Below are positions 7,709 through 16,742 of a stretch of 64,000 nt of DNA, in pieces. How positions within the stretch are numbered: position 1 is the first letter of the stretch; the number at the start of each line of letters is the position of its first letter. Below the pieces are notes generated by a model. That model was not told where the DNA came from, made no database searches, and saw only the letters and a list, made by a program, of their open reading frames with translations. The stretch lies in assembly GCA_019779905.1 (NCBI GenBank), contig JABAKE010000003.1:62001-126000 (forward strand), read 5' to 3'. This DNA comes from Modestobacter lapidis (lineage in GTDB: Bacteria > Actinomycetota > Actinomycetes > Mycobacteriales > Geodermatophilaceae). A program made the position numbers and the translations under genes.

Positions 7709-10138
7709 TCAGCCGGTCGGGGTCGGCAGCGTCGGCGGGGTCGCCCCCGGCGCGCCGGGCGGCGCCTCGGGCGGGGGAGGCGGCGGCACGCACCGGATCA
7801 CCGGCTCGGCGGCGTACCGGGTGCGGAAGTCCTCACGACGCAGTTCCGCGCCGGTGGCCGGATCGTTGAACACCCGGGTCACGGTGATGCTGAACCCGGT
7901 GCTCCCGCTCTGGGGCTCGCAGGAGCCGCTGCCGTCGTCGACCTTCTCCTGGACCACCGGCTGGGTCACGGCGTACCGGTTGCTGCTGATCGACTCGATG
8001 TCGTAGTACTTCGTGCCCCAGAACCGGACGGTGATCGAGCCGGGATCCCACTCGGTCTGCACGTAGATGCCGGTCTCGGTGTCGTTGCGCCACTGCAGGT
8101 CGATGACGCCCTCGTAGACGGTCGCCTCGCGGCCGGCCGGGTAACGGCTGATGTAGTAGCTGTGCGGCTTGTGGTAGACGTCCTCGAGCCCGGCGAAGAA
8201 GACGGCGTTGAACATCGTGGTGGCGAACTGGCTGATGCCGCCGCCGACCGCGGTGCTGAACTCGCCGTTGCTGATCACACCGGCGGGCACGTACCCCTGG
8301 GCCGTGCCACGCGGCCCGGTGAGGGTGTTCAGGCTGAAGGTCTCACCCGGCAGCACCAGCGCACCGTCGACCTCCTCGGCGACCACCCGGATGTTGGTGC
8401 CGCTCGCGGTGTTGGTGAAGTCCGTGGTGAAGGAGCTGACCTCTTCCGTGATACCCAGCGCCTCGGCCTGCTCGGTGGTGAAGCTCGCCGGCACCGGCCC
8501 CAGGGTCGCGGTCACCTCACGCGGGGCCTCCTGCCGGAGGACCGGCAGCAGCTGACCGGCCAGGACTGCCGGGTCGATGCCCTGCCCGCCGACCGAGGGG
8601 ACGACGGAGATCGAGTCGCCGTCGATGTCGAAACGCGCGTCCTGGGCCGGGGTTCCGAAGACCGAGAAGTCCTCGCCCATCTCGGCCTGCAGGGCCGCCG
8701 GGTCGACGGCTACCTCCAGCGTGCCGTCGTCCTGCGGGGTGAAGGTGAGCGACGCGGCGATGGCGCTGACCGGCAGCTCCACCGACTCCGCCCCGTCCGC
8801 GCCGACGACCGTGACCGGCGCCGAGAGCGCCGGCGTGACGGTCTCGTCGAGCACCCGCTGCGCCTCGTCGACGCCGACCTGCACCTCGGCCACCTCGACC
8901 GGCAGGGCGATGGCTTCGGCGGGGTCGCCGCCGTCGGCGAGGGCCTCGGTGATCGCGGTGGCGGCGCTGTCGCGGTCGAGCGTGCGGCCGTCCACCGGTT
9001 CCACCACGCTGGCGGTCGTGCCCTCGATGGCGATCGTGGCGTCGACCGGCGCACGGTCGACCTGGGCGGCGAGCTGCTCCAGCTGGGCGGCCAGCGCGGT
9101 CTCGTCCTCGGTCACGACCGGGTCGACCTCCCGGTTCCCGACCAGGGTGACCAGGCGGGTCCAGGGGTTCAGCGGCTGGTCGTCGGCGGCGTCCACCGTG
9201 GCGGGCACGTCGAGGGCGATTCCGGCGGCAGGTGGGTGCAGCACGGCCTGGACGTCGTCGGCCACCACCGTGTGGTCGGCGCTCATCCGCGGTGCCAGCT
9301 CGCTGGCCAACCGCTCGCCCGCAGCGGCGGGGGAGAGGCCACCCAGCTCCAGGCCGGCCACCACGGTGCCGCGGGGGATGTCGTCGCCGGCGACCGCGAG
9401 GTCCAGGCCGTAGACGGCGCCCAGCGCGAGGACGGCGGCGGCGGGGGCGAGCACCGCACGCCGGCGCCACCAGGGCCGATCGTTCCCGGACGGCCCTCCG
9501 GGGGACGCGCCCGCCGGCGGGCCGTCGCCGTCGCCGTCGCCGCCGGCACCGTCGTCGTCGCCGGCACCGCCGGCGGATGGTCCGCCGGGCGGTAGGTCGA
9601 CCGGGACGGTCGCACCACCCGTCGTCGCCTCGGCCGCACGCGGGGCGGCGGAGAGGTCGCGGCGGAACTCGATGGTGTCGCCGGCGTCCGGGACCGACGC
9701 TGTCGCGGCGGGCTCCGGGGCGGCGGGCTCCGGGGGTGCCGACTCCGGCCCGTCGGGTGCCCGGTCGTCCGGCCGGCTGTCGACCGCGGGTCGGCCGTCC
9801 AACGCCGGGATCACCACGGTGGCCTCGGGACCCTCGGTCTGCCCGTCGTCCTGACGGGGCACGTCATCCGGCGCGGCGTCGGCGGCGGAGGTGCCGGACG
9901 GCGATGCCGCCGGAGCGGCGTCGCGGGCAGGTGCGTCGGCAGGATTCCCGGGCCCGGGCCCGGGCTCGCGAACCTCGGCAGCCGGGTCGGTCTCCGCGGC
10001 GACGGCGGATGCAGGGTCCGTCGTCGCCGGCTCGGCGGACGGGCCGGCGGGTGGCGGGGGAGCGGGCCGCCCGCGGCCTGCGGAGCCGTCGGGGAGCAGC
10101 CGGCGGGTGTCCGGCTCCGTCGAGGAGTCGTGCGGCAT
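7709..10138 (-). CDS. VanW family envelope protein with PG-binding-4 repeats
   Basis: The 809-residue protein starts with about 225 residues of Pro/Ala/Asp/Gly-rich disordered sequence. One membrane helix follows (about 228-248, AVLAPAAAVLALGAVYGL), then an extracellular part with YoaR/PG-binding-4-like repeats. The VanW domain is around 590-710 (PGETFSLNTLTGPR, GGGISQFATTMFNAVFFAG, RYPAGREATVYEG). The family is linked to vancomycin resistance clusters by name but is widespread in Gram-positive bacteria, where a cell-wall binding role is inferred. A GGAGAG site 6 nt upstream supports the ATG. A strong hairpin lies in its leader. Confidence 0.88.
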   Translation of the reverse strand: MPHDSSTEPDTRRLLPDGSAGRGRPAPPPPAGPSAEPATTDPASAVAAETDPAAEVREPGPGPGNPADAPARDAAPAASPSGTSAADAAPDDVPRQDDGQTEGPEATVVIPALDGRPAVDSRPDDRAPDGPESAPPEPAAPEPAATASVPDAGDTIEFRRDLSAAPRAAEATTGGATVPVDLPPGGPSAGGAGDDDGAGGDGDGDGPPAGASPGGPSGNDRPWWRRRAVLAPAAAVLALGAVYGLDLAVAGDDIPRGTVVAGLELGGLSPAAAGERLASELAPRMSADHTVVADDVQAVLHPPAAGIALDVPATVDAADDQPLNPWTRLVTLVGNREVDPVVTEDETALAAQLEQLAAQVDRAPVDATIAIEGTTASVVEPVDGRTLDRDSAATAITEALADGGDPAEAIALPVEVAEVQVGVDEAQRVLDETVTPALSAPVTVVGADGAESVELPVSAIAASLTFTPQDDGTLEVAVDPAALQAEMGEDFSVFGTPAQDARFDIDGDSISVVPSVGGQGIDPAVLAGQLLPVLRQEAPREVTATLGPVPASFTTEQAEALGITEEVSSFTTDFTNTASGTNIRVVAEEVDGALVLPGETFSLNTLTGPRGTAQGYVPAGVISNGEFSTAVGGGISQFATTMFNAVFFAGLEDVYHKPHSYYISRYPAGREATVYEGVIDLQWRNDTETGIYVQTEWDPGSITVRFWGTKYYDIESISSNRYAVTQPVVQEKVDDGSGSCEPQSGSTGFSITVTRVFNDPATGAELRREDFRTRYAAEPVIRCVPPPPPPEAPPGAPGATPPTLPTPTG

Positions 10139-10158
10139 CAGTTGCTCTCCGGCTCAGT

Positions 10159-10179
10159 GGGGACCGGCCACCGGTCCCC
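10159..10179 (-). other. Perfect hairpin in the VanW gene leader
   Basis: A 9-bp perfect stem with a 3-nt loop ends 20 nt before the VanW start, just upstream of its ribosome-binding site. It could be an attenuator, part of the preceding terminator, or a translation-modulating hairpin. Confidence 0.45.
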
Positions 10180-10190
10180 GGTACGACGAA

Positions 10191-10236
10191 GCCGCCGGCC
10201 TCCGGCACCCCTTGCGGGGAACCGGAGATCGGCGGC
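10191..10236 (-). terminator. Terminator hairpin after the DUF7455 gene
   Basis: A 15-bp inverted repeat with one 2-bp internal mismatch encloses a smaller hairpin. It lies 48 nt past the stop of the zinc-finger gene on the same strand. Confidence 0.7.
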
Positions 10237-10283
10237 TCGGTCGAATGGGGGCGTCATCGCTCTCGCGACGATAGTTGCCCCGT

Positions 10284-10508
10284 TCAGCTGTTGACGCGCG
10301 CCTCGCCGTCGGTCTCGATGATGTCGGCCGCGAGGTCGCGGAGCTTGTCCTCGTACTCACGTGCGTGGTGTCCACAGAAGACGAGGTCGCTCCCACTCGG
10401 GAGGACCACTCGCACCTTGGCCAGAGCACCGCAGCGGTCGCAGTGGAAGGGAACGACGAGTTCTTCGGTGGGCGGGGTCGTCGTCAGCGTCTGGGTCATC
10501 TGGCTCAT
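10284..10508 (-). CDS. DUF7455 small zinc-ribbon protein
   Basis: This 74-residue protein carries FHCDRCGALAKVRV and LVFCGHHAREYEDKL. A CxxC pair plus a Cys and adjacent His form a likely zinc site. Short actinobacterial proteins of this kind are encoded near the principal sigma factor genes, as here beside sigA. The position suggests a transcription-linked role, but this is inference from context only. The ATG at 10508 begins the conserved region. Confidence 0.8.
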   Translation of the reverse strand: MSQMTQTLTTTPPTEELVVPFHCDRCGALAKVRVVLPSGSDLVFCGHHAREYEDKLRDLAADIIETDGEARVNS

Positions 10509-10846
10509 CACTCGCTCTCTACCGCACGGACCCGCGACTGCGGATCGGCCTCCTGCACAGCGCCAGGATGGCCCCTCGTGTTCCCGTTCCGGCACCGGAT
10601 GTGCACCGACTCGCCGAATGAGATGCGGTCGTAACACGAAGTGCCTGGTGGAGCGGGTCAGCAGGGGACGTCGCTGGTTCGGAACTGGGTCCGGATGGTG
10701 CACGTGCACGTACTCGTTTGCTGTCGTACTGGCTCTGGCCAGCTGTGGGTCCGCTGCTGTTCTGACAGGTCCCACGCTACGCCGTCTACCCGGCCGGTGC
10801 CGCGCCACACCGCCGCGCTCACTCCATCGGTGGGTGCGGCCCCCGT
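10509..10846. other. Intergenic region, no gene seen
   Basis: These 338 bases lie between the zinc-finger gene start and the repeat that follows sigA. I found a perfect 12-bp palindrome (GTGCACGTGCAC) at 10698-10709 but no convincing reading frame, RNA gene or clear -35/-10 pair. The region must contain the promoter of the downstream zinc-finger gene. Confidence 0.5.
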
Positions 10847-10902
10847 GGCCCCCCTGCAGGGTCCCGCCGCGAGCTCGCGAGCGGTGGGGGGGCAGGGGGG
10901 CC
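10847..10902 (-). repeat. Stop-codon-proximal hairpin repeat, copy after sigA
   Basis: This is the clearest copy of a dispersed 55-nt imperfect palindrome. Outer arms GGCCCCCCTGC/GCAGGGGGGCC pair perfectly, and an inner arm flanks the palindrome GCGAGCTCGC. It begins 5 nt after the sigA stop and probably terminates sigA transcription. Confidence 0.8.
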
Positions 10903-10907
10903 CTTCC

Positions 10908-12275
<1,368 letters not shown>

Positions 12276-12449
12276 TCAGTGTTCCTTCCCGTACTGCGGT
12301 GCGTTCCTCGAGGACCGTGTGGCCCGCGGGCAGCGGCCCCGTACCGCCCCGCGGGGCGGTCGTCCGACGTCCTGACCGGCGCACGTTTCACCGGGCGGGA
12401 GGCGGGGGATGACCTGCTGGCAGGGGGCGAGGCGAGGTGGGTCTTCTCC

Positions 12450-12455
12450 ATTGTA
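12450..12455 (-). promoter_or_regulatory. Probable -10 element of the sigA promoter
   Basis: TACAAT on the minus strand lies in an otherwise GC-rich 293-nt gap, with GTGGAC at a 17-nt spacing as a weak -35. It implies a leader of about 165 nt before sigA. I found no other gene in the gap 12276-12568. Confidence 0.5.
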
Positions 12456-12568
12456 ACGGCGCCGACGCGCCGGTCCACCGGTTCAGGTCTGCCCCGTCCG
12501 GGTGGACTATGCCGACGGGTGCCCTCCCGGCGGTACCAGTGCCGGCCCGGAGAGTCGGCTGCGCAGCG

Positions 12569-13312
12569 TCACTGCCCGATCCGCTGCTCCGCGGCCAGGG
12601 CCGCGCCCACGATGCCGGCGTCGTTGAGCAGCGCGGCGGGGACCACCCGGGTGCGGGTGGACAGCAGGGGAACCCACTTGGCCGCCTTCTTGCTCACCCC
12701 GCCCCCCACGATGATCAGGTCCGGCCAGATGCCCCGTTCCAGGGTGTCGAGGTACCGGTCGACCCGCTGCGCCCACTGCGGGTAGGTCAGGTCCTCCCGC
12801 TCCCGCGCTGCGGCCGACGCCCGGATCTCGCCGTCCTGGCCGTCGACCTCGATGTGGCCCAGCTCGGTATTGGGCACCAGCGTGCCGTCGATGAACAGGG
12901 AGCTGCCGATGCCGGTGCCGAAGGTGAGCATCAGCACCAGGCCGCGCTCACCGCGGCCGGCGCCGTACTCCATCTCGGCCAGGCCGGCGGCGTCGGCGTC
13001 GTTGAGGGTCTGCACCGTGCCGGGGATGACCGCCTCGAGCCCGGCGGCCATGTCGGTGCCCACCCAGCTCGGGTCCATGTTGGCGGCGGTGAACACGACG
13101 CCGTGCTTCATCACCCCCGGGTAGGTGACGCCGATCCGCCCGGTCCAGCCGAACTGGCCGACGATGTCGCCCACCACGCCGTAGACCGGGTCCGGCAACG
13201 CCGGTTGCGGGGTCGGGATGCGCAACCGCTCCCCGACCAGCTCGCCCTTGTCCAGGTCGACCACGCAGCCCTTGATGCCGCTGCCACCGATGTCCACTCC
13301 GAAGCCCTGCAC
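12569..13312 (-). CDS. ppgK: Polyphosphate glucokinase
   Basis: This 247-residue ROK-family kinase phosphorylates glucose with polyphosphate or ATP. The N-terminal phosphate loop DIGGSGIKG (about 6-14), the glucose-site [11 protein letters not shown], the FGTGIGS turn and the ELGHIEV block identify it. It has no DNA-binding domain and the family's usual length. The GTG start is preceded at 6 nt by TAGCCT, so transcription is probably leaderless. It lies divergent from the inositol monophosphatase gene, as in mycobacteria where ppgK and suhB neighbour sigA. Confidence 0.93.
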   Translation of the reverse strand: MQGFGVDIGGSGIKGCVVDLDKGELVGERLRIPTPQPALPDPVYGVVGDIVGQFGWTGRIGVTYPGVMKHGVVFTAANMDPSWVGTDMAAGLEAVIPGTVQTLNDADAAGLAEMEYGAGRGERGLVLMLTFGTGIGSSLFIDGTLVPNTELGHIEVDGQDGEIRASAAAREREDLTYPQWAQRVDRYLDTLERGIWPDLIIVGGGVSKKAAKWVPLLSTRTRVVPAALLNDAGIVGAALAAEQRIGQ

Positions 13313-13318
13313 GCGGAC

Positions 13319-13324
13319 AGGCTA
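13319..13324 (-). promoter_or_regulatory. Leaderless -10 of ppgK
   Basis: TAGCCT lies 6 nt before the ppgK GTG and there is no ribosome-binding site, so the transcript probably begins at or next to the start codon. Confidence 0.55.
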
Positions 13325-13371
13325 GTGACCGGCCCGGTCCCAGGGGCAGGACTCCGGCAGGATCGCTCCCT

Positions 13372-14196
13372 GTGACGACCTCCTCGCCCGCGGACCTGCC
13401 CGCCCAGCTGCTCGGCCTGGCCCGGGCCACCGCGGAGGAGGCGGCGCTGCTCGTCCGCGCCGGCCGCAGCTCCGCGGCCGACCAGGTCGACACCAAGTCC
13501 AGTTCGGTGGACGTGGTCACCGCGGTCGACACCGCCAGCGAGGAGCTCATCGTCCGGCGTCTGCTCGAGACCCGCCCGGACGACGGCGTGCTCGGGGAGG
13601 AGGGCGCCGCCCGGGCGGGCACCAGCGGCGTGCGCTGGGTGGTCGACCCGATCGACGGGACGGTCAACTTCCTCTACGGGCTGCCCGCCTACGCCGTCTC
13701 CATCGCCGCGGAGGTGGACGGCCGCACCGAGGTGGGCGTCGTCCTCAACGTCGCGACCGGTGAGCTCTTCACCGCCGTCCGCGGGCAGGGTGCCTGGTCG
13801 ACCGCGCCGGGGACGGCGGCGTCCCGGCTGGCCGGCAGCGCGCCCGTCGACCTGGACCACACGCTGGTCGCCACCGGCTTCGGCTACCGGGTCGAGCAGC
13901 GGCGCCTGCAGGGCGCCGTCGTCGCCGAGCTGCTGCCCCAGGTGCGCGACATCCGGCGCAACGGGTGCGCCTCGCTGGACCTCTGCTCCGCGGCCGCCGG
14001 CCGGGTGGACGCCTACTACGAGCTGGACCTCAAGCCCTGGGACCACGCCGCCGGGGCGCTGGTGGCGGCCGAGGCCGGGCTGGTCGTCACCGGCACGGGG
14101 GGCCGCCCGTTCGCCGAGCCGATGGCGGTCGCGGCGGCACCGAGCATCGCCGGGCCGCTGGTCGAGCTGCTCGAACGGTTACCCGCCAACGCTTGA
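13372..14196 (+). CDS. suhB: Inositol monophosphatase family protein
   Basis: This 274-residue Mg2+-dependent phosphatase has the metal-binding motif WVVDPIDGTVNF (Asp92 and Asp95), an upstream GEEG, and the C-terminal LKPWDHAAG signature. It probably releases inositol from inositol-1-phosphate, feeding phosphatidylinositol and mycothiol synthesis. Related family members act on other sugar phosphates. The GTG start has no ribosome-binding site; CAGGAT 8 nt upstream may be a weak -10. The gene converges on the Cei-like gene across a compact hairpin. Confidence 0.88.
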   Translation: MTTSSPADLPAQLLGLARATAEEAALLVRAGRSSAADQVDTKSSSVDVVTAVDTASEELIVRRLLETRPDDGVLGEEGAARAGTSGVRWVVDPIDGTVNFLYGLPAYAVSIAAEVDGRTEVGVVLNVATGELFTAVRGQGAWSTAPGTAASRLAGSAPVDLDHTLVATGFGYRVEQRRLQGAVVAELLPQVRDIRRNGCASLDLCSAAAGRVDAYYELDLKPWDHAAGALVAAEAGLVVTGTGGRPFAEPMAVAAAPSIAGPLVELLERLPANA

Positions 14197-14198
14197 AC

Positions 14199-14219
14199 GG
14201 CCCCCCTGCAGGGGGGTCC
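14199..14219. repeat. Minimal hairpin repeat between convergent genes
   Basis: A near-perfect 21-nt palindrome, GGCCCCCCTGCAGG followed by GGGGTCC, equals the outer arms of the dispersed hairpin family with the central part missing. It fills the 24-nt gap between two stop codons and likely acts as a bidirectional terminator. Confidence 0.75.
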
Positions 14220-14220
14220 T

Positions 14221-14760
14221 TCAACAGGCCGTCGAGGCGCCGGCCGCCGGAGCCAGGGCGGCGGCGACCTCCTCGGGGGATGCGAGCTGCTGGAACTCCG
14301 GCCCGAGGACGACGTCGACGACGGCGTCGGCGCGGGTGTCGGGCCGCTCGCCGATGCCCGGCAGGAACACCCGCACGAAGGACGCGTTCTCGGCGCCGCG
14401 ACGGCCGTACCGCAGTTCCCCGGCCCCGGTGACCTCCAGGTCGGGGTTCGGGTCGTTGCCGATCTCGGACACGGTGAACCCGCGGCCCTGCAGCGAGTCG
14501 GCGACGGTGTTGGCCAGCCCCGCGGTCGAGGTGGCGTTGAACACGCGCACCGTCACCGAGGCCGGGTCCAGGGAGGGCGGTGCCTCGGCCGCCGACGTGC
14601 AGGCGGCCGCCTCCGCCTGCTCCATCGCGGCGTCCTGGCGCAGCACGTTCCACCAGACGCCGAGCGCGGCCAGCGCGAGCACCAGCAGGAAGATCAGCCC
14701 GGGCACCGGCCGGCGACCGCTACGGGCGCGCACCGGGGACCGGTCGCTGGGCTCGCTCAA
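14221..14760 (-). CDS. cei: LytR C-terminal domain envelope protein, Cei-like
   Basis: The 179-residue protein has a basic N-terminus, one membrane helix (GLIFLLVLALAALGVWW, about 22-38) and an extracellular LytR C-terminal domain (VTVRVFNATSTAGLANTVAD, then GFTVSEIGNDP and LGPEF). In M. tuberculosis the gene next to suhB, Rv2700, encodes the cell-envelope integrity protein Cei with this architecture. Synteny and domain order make this its likely orthologue. It should act at the outer face of the membrane, with an unknown ligand. Confidence 0.78.
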   Translation of the reverse strand: MSEPSDRSPVRARSGRRPVPGLIFLLVLALAALGVWWNVLRQDAAMEQAEAAACTSAAEAPPSLDPASVTVRVFNATSTAGLANTVADSLQGRGFTVSEIGNDPNPDLEVTGAGELRYGRRGAENASFVRVFLPGIGERPDTRADAVVDVVLGPEFQQLASPEEVAAALAPAAGASTAC

Positions 14761-14886
14761 CGGTGCACTCCGCTCGGGGGGACGGCGGTCGCCGGCCGCC
14801 GGACGGCGGACTCGCCGGTGGAGGGCTCGCGACCGGCCGGACTGGGGGCCGGATGACGGAGCGGACTCTAGCGGCGCGGGGCTGGG

Positions 14887-15930
14887 CTAGAGCGCACCGT
14901 CCTCGAGCGCGGCGCGTCCCCGTGCCACGCAGGGGCCGATCCGCTCCGCGTAGCCGCTGGTGTCCTTCCCGGCCATCGCCCCGGCCGCGGACCGGGCCAC
15001 GATGCCGGCCACGATCGCGGCGAACTTGAACCAGGCGAAGGCGACGTACCAGGGCAGTGCCGTCAGGTCGGCACCGGTGCGCGAGGCGTACCTCTCCGCG
15101 AGCTGCAGCCGGGTGGGGAAGCCCGGGAGGGTGCTCACACCCGGAACGCTCGCCGTGGTCTCCCCGGCCTGTGGCCAGTAGACGAACAGCATGCCCAGGT
15201 CGGTGAGCGGGTCGCCCAGGGTGGACATCTCCCAGTCCAGCACCGCGCGGATCCGGCCGCGTACCTGGGGGTGCAGCAGGCAGTTGTCCAGCCGGTAGTC
15301 GCCGTGGGTGATCCCCGTGCGGGCGGTGGCCGGCACGGTTCCGGCCAGTCGGGCGGCGAGGGCGTCGAGGTCGGGGCGGTCGGTGTCGCGGGTGGCCTCC
15401 CACTGCGTCGTCCAGCGCCGGACCTGCCGCTGGAGGAAGCCCTCGGGGCGGCCGAAGTCGGCCAGCCCGACCGCGGCGGGGTCGACGGCGTGCAGGTCAC
15501 CCAGCACGTCGACGAGCCCGTCGGCGATCTCCCGTCGCTGGGCCGGCTCGTCGGCGTAGCCGGGCGGCAGCTGGTCGACGACGTGCACGCCGACGACGCG
15601 TTCCATGACGTAGAACGGGGCGCCGAGCACCGCGGTGTCGGTGCACAGGTGCAGCGTCCGGGGAACCGGCACCGGGGTGCCACCGAGCGCCGAGATCACC
15701 CGGTGCTCACGCACCATGTCGTGCGCGGTGGCCAGCACGGCACCGGTGGGCGGCCGGCGCAGGATCACCGCGTCGTCGGCCGTCCCGCCCGCCGGGCTCA
15801 CCACGTACGTGAGGTTGGACAGGCCGGCGGTGATCAGCTCCACGTCCACGGAGCGCCATCGCTCGTCGCCCAGCACGGTGGCCAGGTACGGCCCGACCGT
15901 GCCCGGATCAGCTCCCGCGGTGGTCGTCAT
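14887..15930 (-). CDS. Phosphotransferase family protein (APH/ACAD10-like kinase fold)
   Basis: The 347-residue protein has the aminoglycoside-phosphotransferase fold: a nucleotide-binding lobe (AGLSNLTYVV, VILRRPP), the catalytic loop THGDYRLDNCLL (His-Gly-Asp with Asn) and the metal-binding VLDWEMSTLGDPLTDLG. Sequences with this DWEMSTLGDPLxDLG block are close to the kinase domain of ACAD10/11 proteins acting on hydroxyacyl-CoA, more than to antibiotic kinases. The start at 15930 is chosen because TACCCT lies 7 nt upstream, a leaderless arrangement. Confidence 0.85.
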   Translation of the reverse strand: MTTTAGADPGTVGPYLATVLGDERWRSVDVELITAGLSNLTYVVSPAGGTADDAVILRRPPTGAVLATAHDMVREHRVISALGGTPVPVPRTLHLCTDTAVLGAPFYVMERVVGVHVVDQLPPGYADEPAQRREIADGLVDVLGDLHAVDPAAVGLADFGRPEGFLQRQVRRWTTQWEATRDTDRPDLDALAARLAGTVPATARTGITHGDYRLDNCLLHPQVRGRIRAVLDWEMSTLGDPLTDLGMLFVYWPQAGETTASVPGVSTLPGFPTRLQLAERYASRTGADLTALPWYVAFAWFKFAAIVAGIVARSAAGAMAGKDTSGYAERIGPCVARGRAALEDGAL

Positions 15931-16254
15931 CGGCGGCAGGGTAGCCTCTGGCGCCCCGTGGTCTAGCGGCCACCGTCGGTGCCCGTCAGGTGTCGACCAC
16001 CCGGCCCCGGGCACAAATCAGGCGCGCACCACGTTGGGGGGCTCGCCGGTGTGTGAGCGACCGGGCGCACCGCCGGGTCGCGCGTCCGTCCGACCCTCGC
16101 CGGGGAGGGCGGAGGCCCGAGCAGTGGGCCCCCACCGATCCGGCGACACGACCTCCGGCCGCCCCTGCGGCCGGTCCCGACCGCAGGCACCCTCCGGGTA
16201 CCGACGGCAGCAGAGCGGGCAGCGTCCCGCGAGACAGAGAGAAGGGGCACACCC
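15931..16254. other. Divergent intergenic region, no gene seen
   Basis: These 324 bases separate two divergent genes. Besides the leaderless -10 of the phosphotransferase gene, bases 15951-15972 resemble the acceptor and D-arm of a tRNA-Glu, but the anticodon and T arms are missing. No reading frame here looks coding. Confidence 0.5.
15938..15943 (-). promoter_or_regulatory. Leaderless -10 of the phosphotransferase gene
   Basis: TACCCT lies 7 nt before the ATG and no ribosome-binding site is present. Confidence 0.5.
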
Positions 16255-16557
16255 ATGGCCACCGACTACGACGCCCCACGCCGCAACGAGGCCGACGAGC
16301 TGGGCGAGGACTCGCTCGAGGAGCTCAAGGCCCGCCGGGCCGAGGCCCAGTCGTCCTCGGTCGACGTCGACGAGACCGACTTCAACGAGAACCTGGAGCT
16401 CCCCGGTGCGGACCTCTCCAACGAGGAGCTGACCGTCCGGGTCCTGCCGAAGCAGGAGGACGAGTTCACCTGCTCGCGCTGCTTCCTGGTCCACCACCGC
16501 AGCCGGCTGGCCGCCACCCGCGGTGACCAGCTGGTCTGCCGGGACTGCGCGGCCTGA
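16255..16557 (+). CDS. DUF4193 zinc-ribbon protein
   Basis: This 100-residue acidic protein ends in a zinc ribbon, FTCSRCFLVHHRSRLA followed by LVCRDCAA, with two CxxC pairs. It belongs to DUF4193, a near-universal actinobacterial family whose M. tuberculosis member (Rv2699c) sits next to Cei and dut, as here. The function is unknown; the ribbon and conserved acidic N-terminus suggest a partner-binding role. A GAAGGGG site precedes the ATG. Hairpin repeats start 4 nt after the stop. Confidence 0.9.
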   Translation: MATDYDAPRRNEADELGEDSLEELKARRAEAQSSSVDVDETDFNENLELPGADLSNEELTVRVLPKQEDEFTCSRCFLVHHRSRLAATRGDQLVCRDCAA

Positions 16558-16561
16558 AGAA

Positions 16562-16722
16562 GGACCCCCGTGCCCCCCACCACTCGCGAGCTCGCGGCGG
16601 GGCCCTGCAGAGGGGCCGCCCGTGCCCCCCACCACTCGCGAGCTCGCGGCGGGGCCCTGCGCGGGGGCCTGACCGCTGCCACCACGGCTCGCAGGCTCGG
16701 CGCGTGGCCCTGCAGCGGGGCC
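16562..16722 (+). repeat. Three tandem copies of the hairpin repeat
   Basis: Copies at 16562-16617, 16613-16669 and 16669-16722 follow the DUF4193 stop. The first two share the core CCCCCCACCACTCGCGAGC and GGCGGGGCCCTGC; the third has diverged. This is the only tandem cluster of the family in the window. Confidence 0.8.
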
Positions 16723-16742
16723 GCACGGATGGAAGGTGCCCG

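Noticed and set aside
10185-10275. Plus-strand resemblance to a ydaO riboswitch (CCGCCG, GCGGGGAACC, GAATGGGG)
   Set aside because: The diagnostic 3' segment is missing and no plus-strand gene follows. The symmetric arms fit a terminator of the minus-strand gene.
14887-15930. Aminoglycoside resistance kinase
   Set aside because: The DWEMSTLGDPL block and overall similarity favour the ACAD10/11-like kinase branch. There is no resistance-gene context.
16562-16722. CRISPR array
   Set aside because: The repeated units are adjacent, palindromic over ~55 nt and without unique spacers. No cas gene is present.
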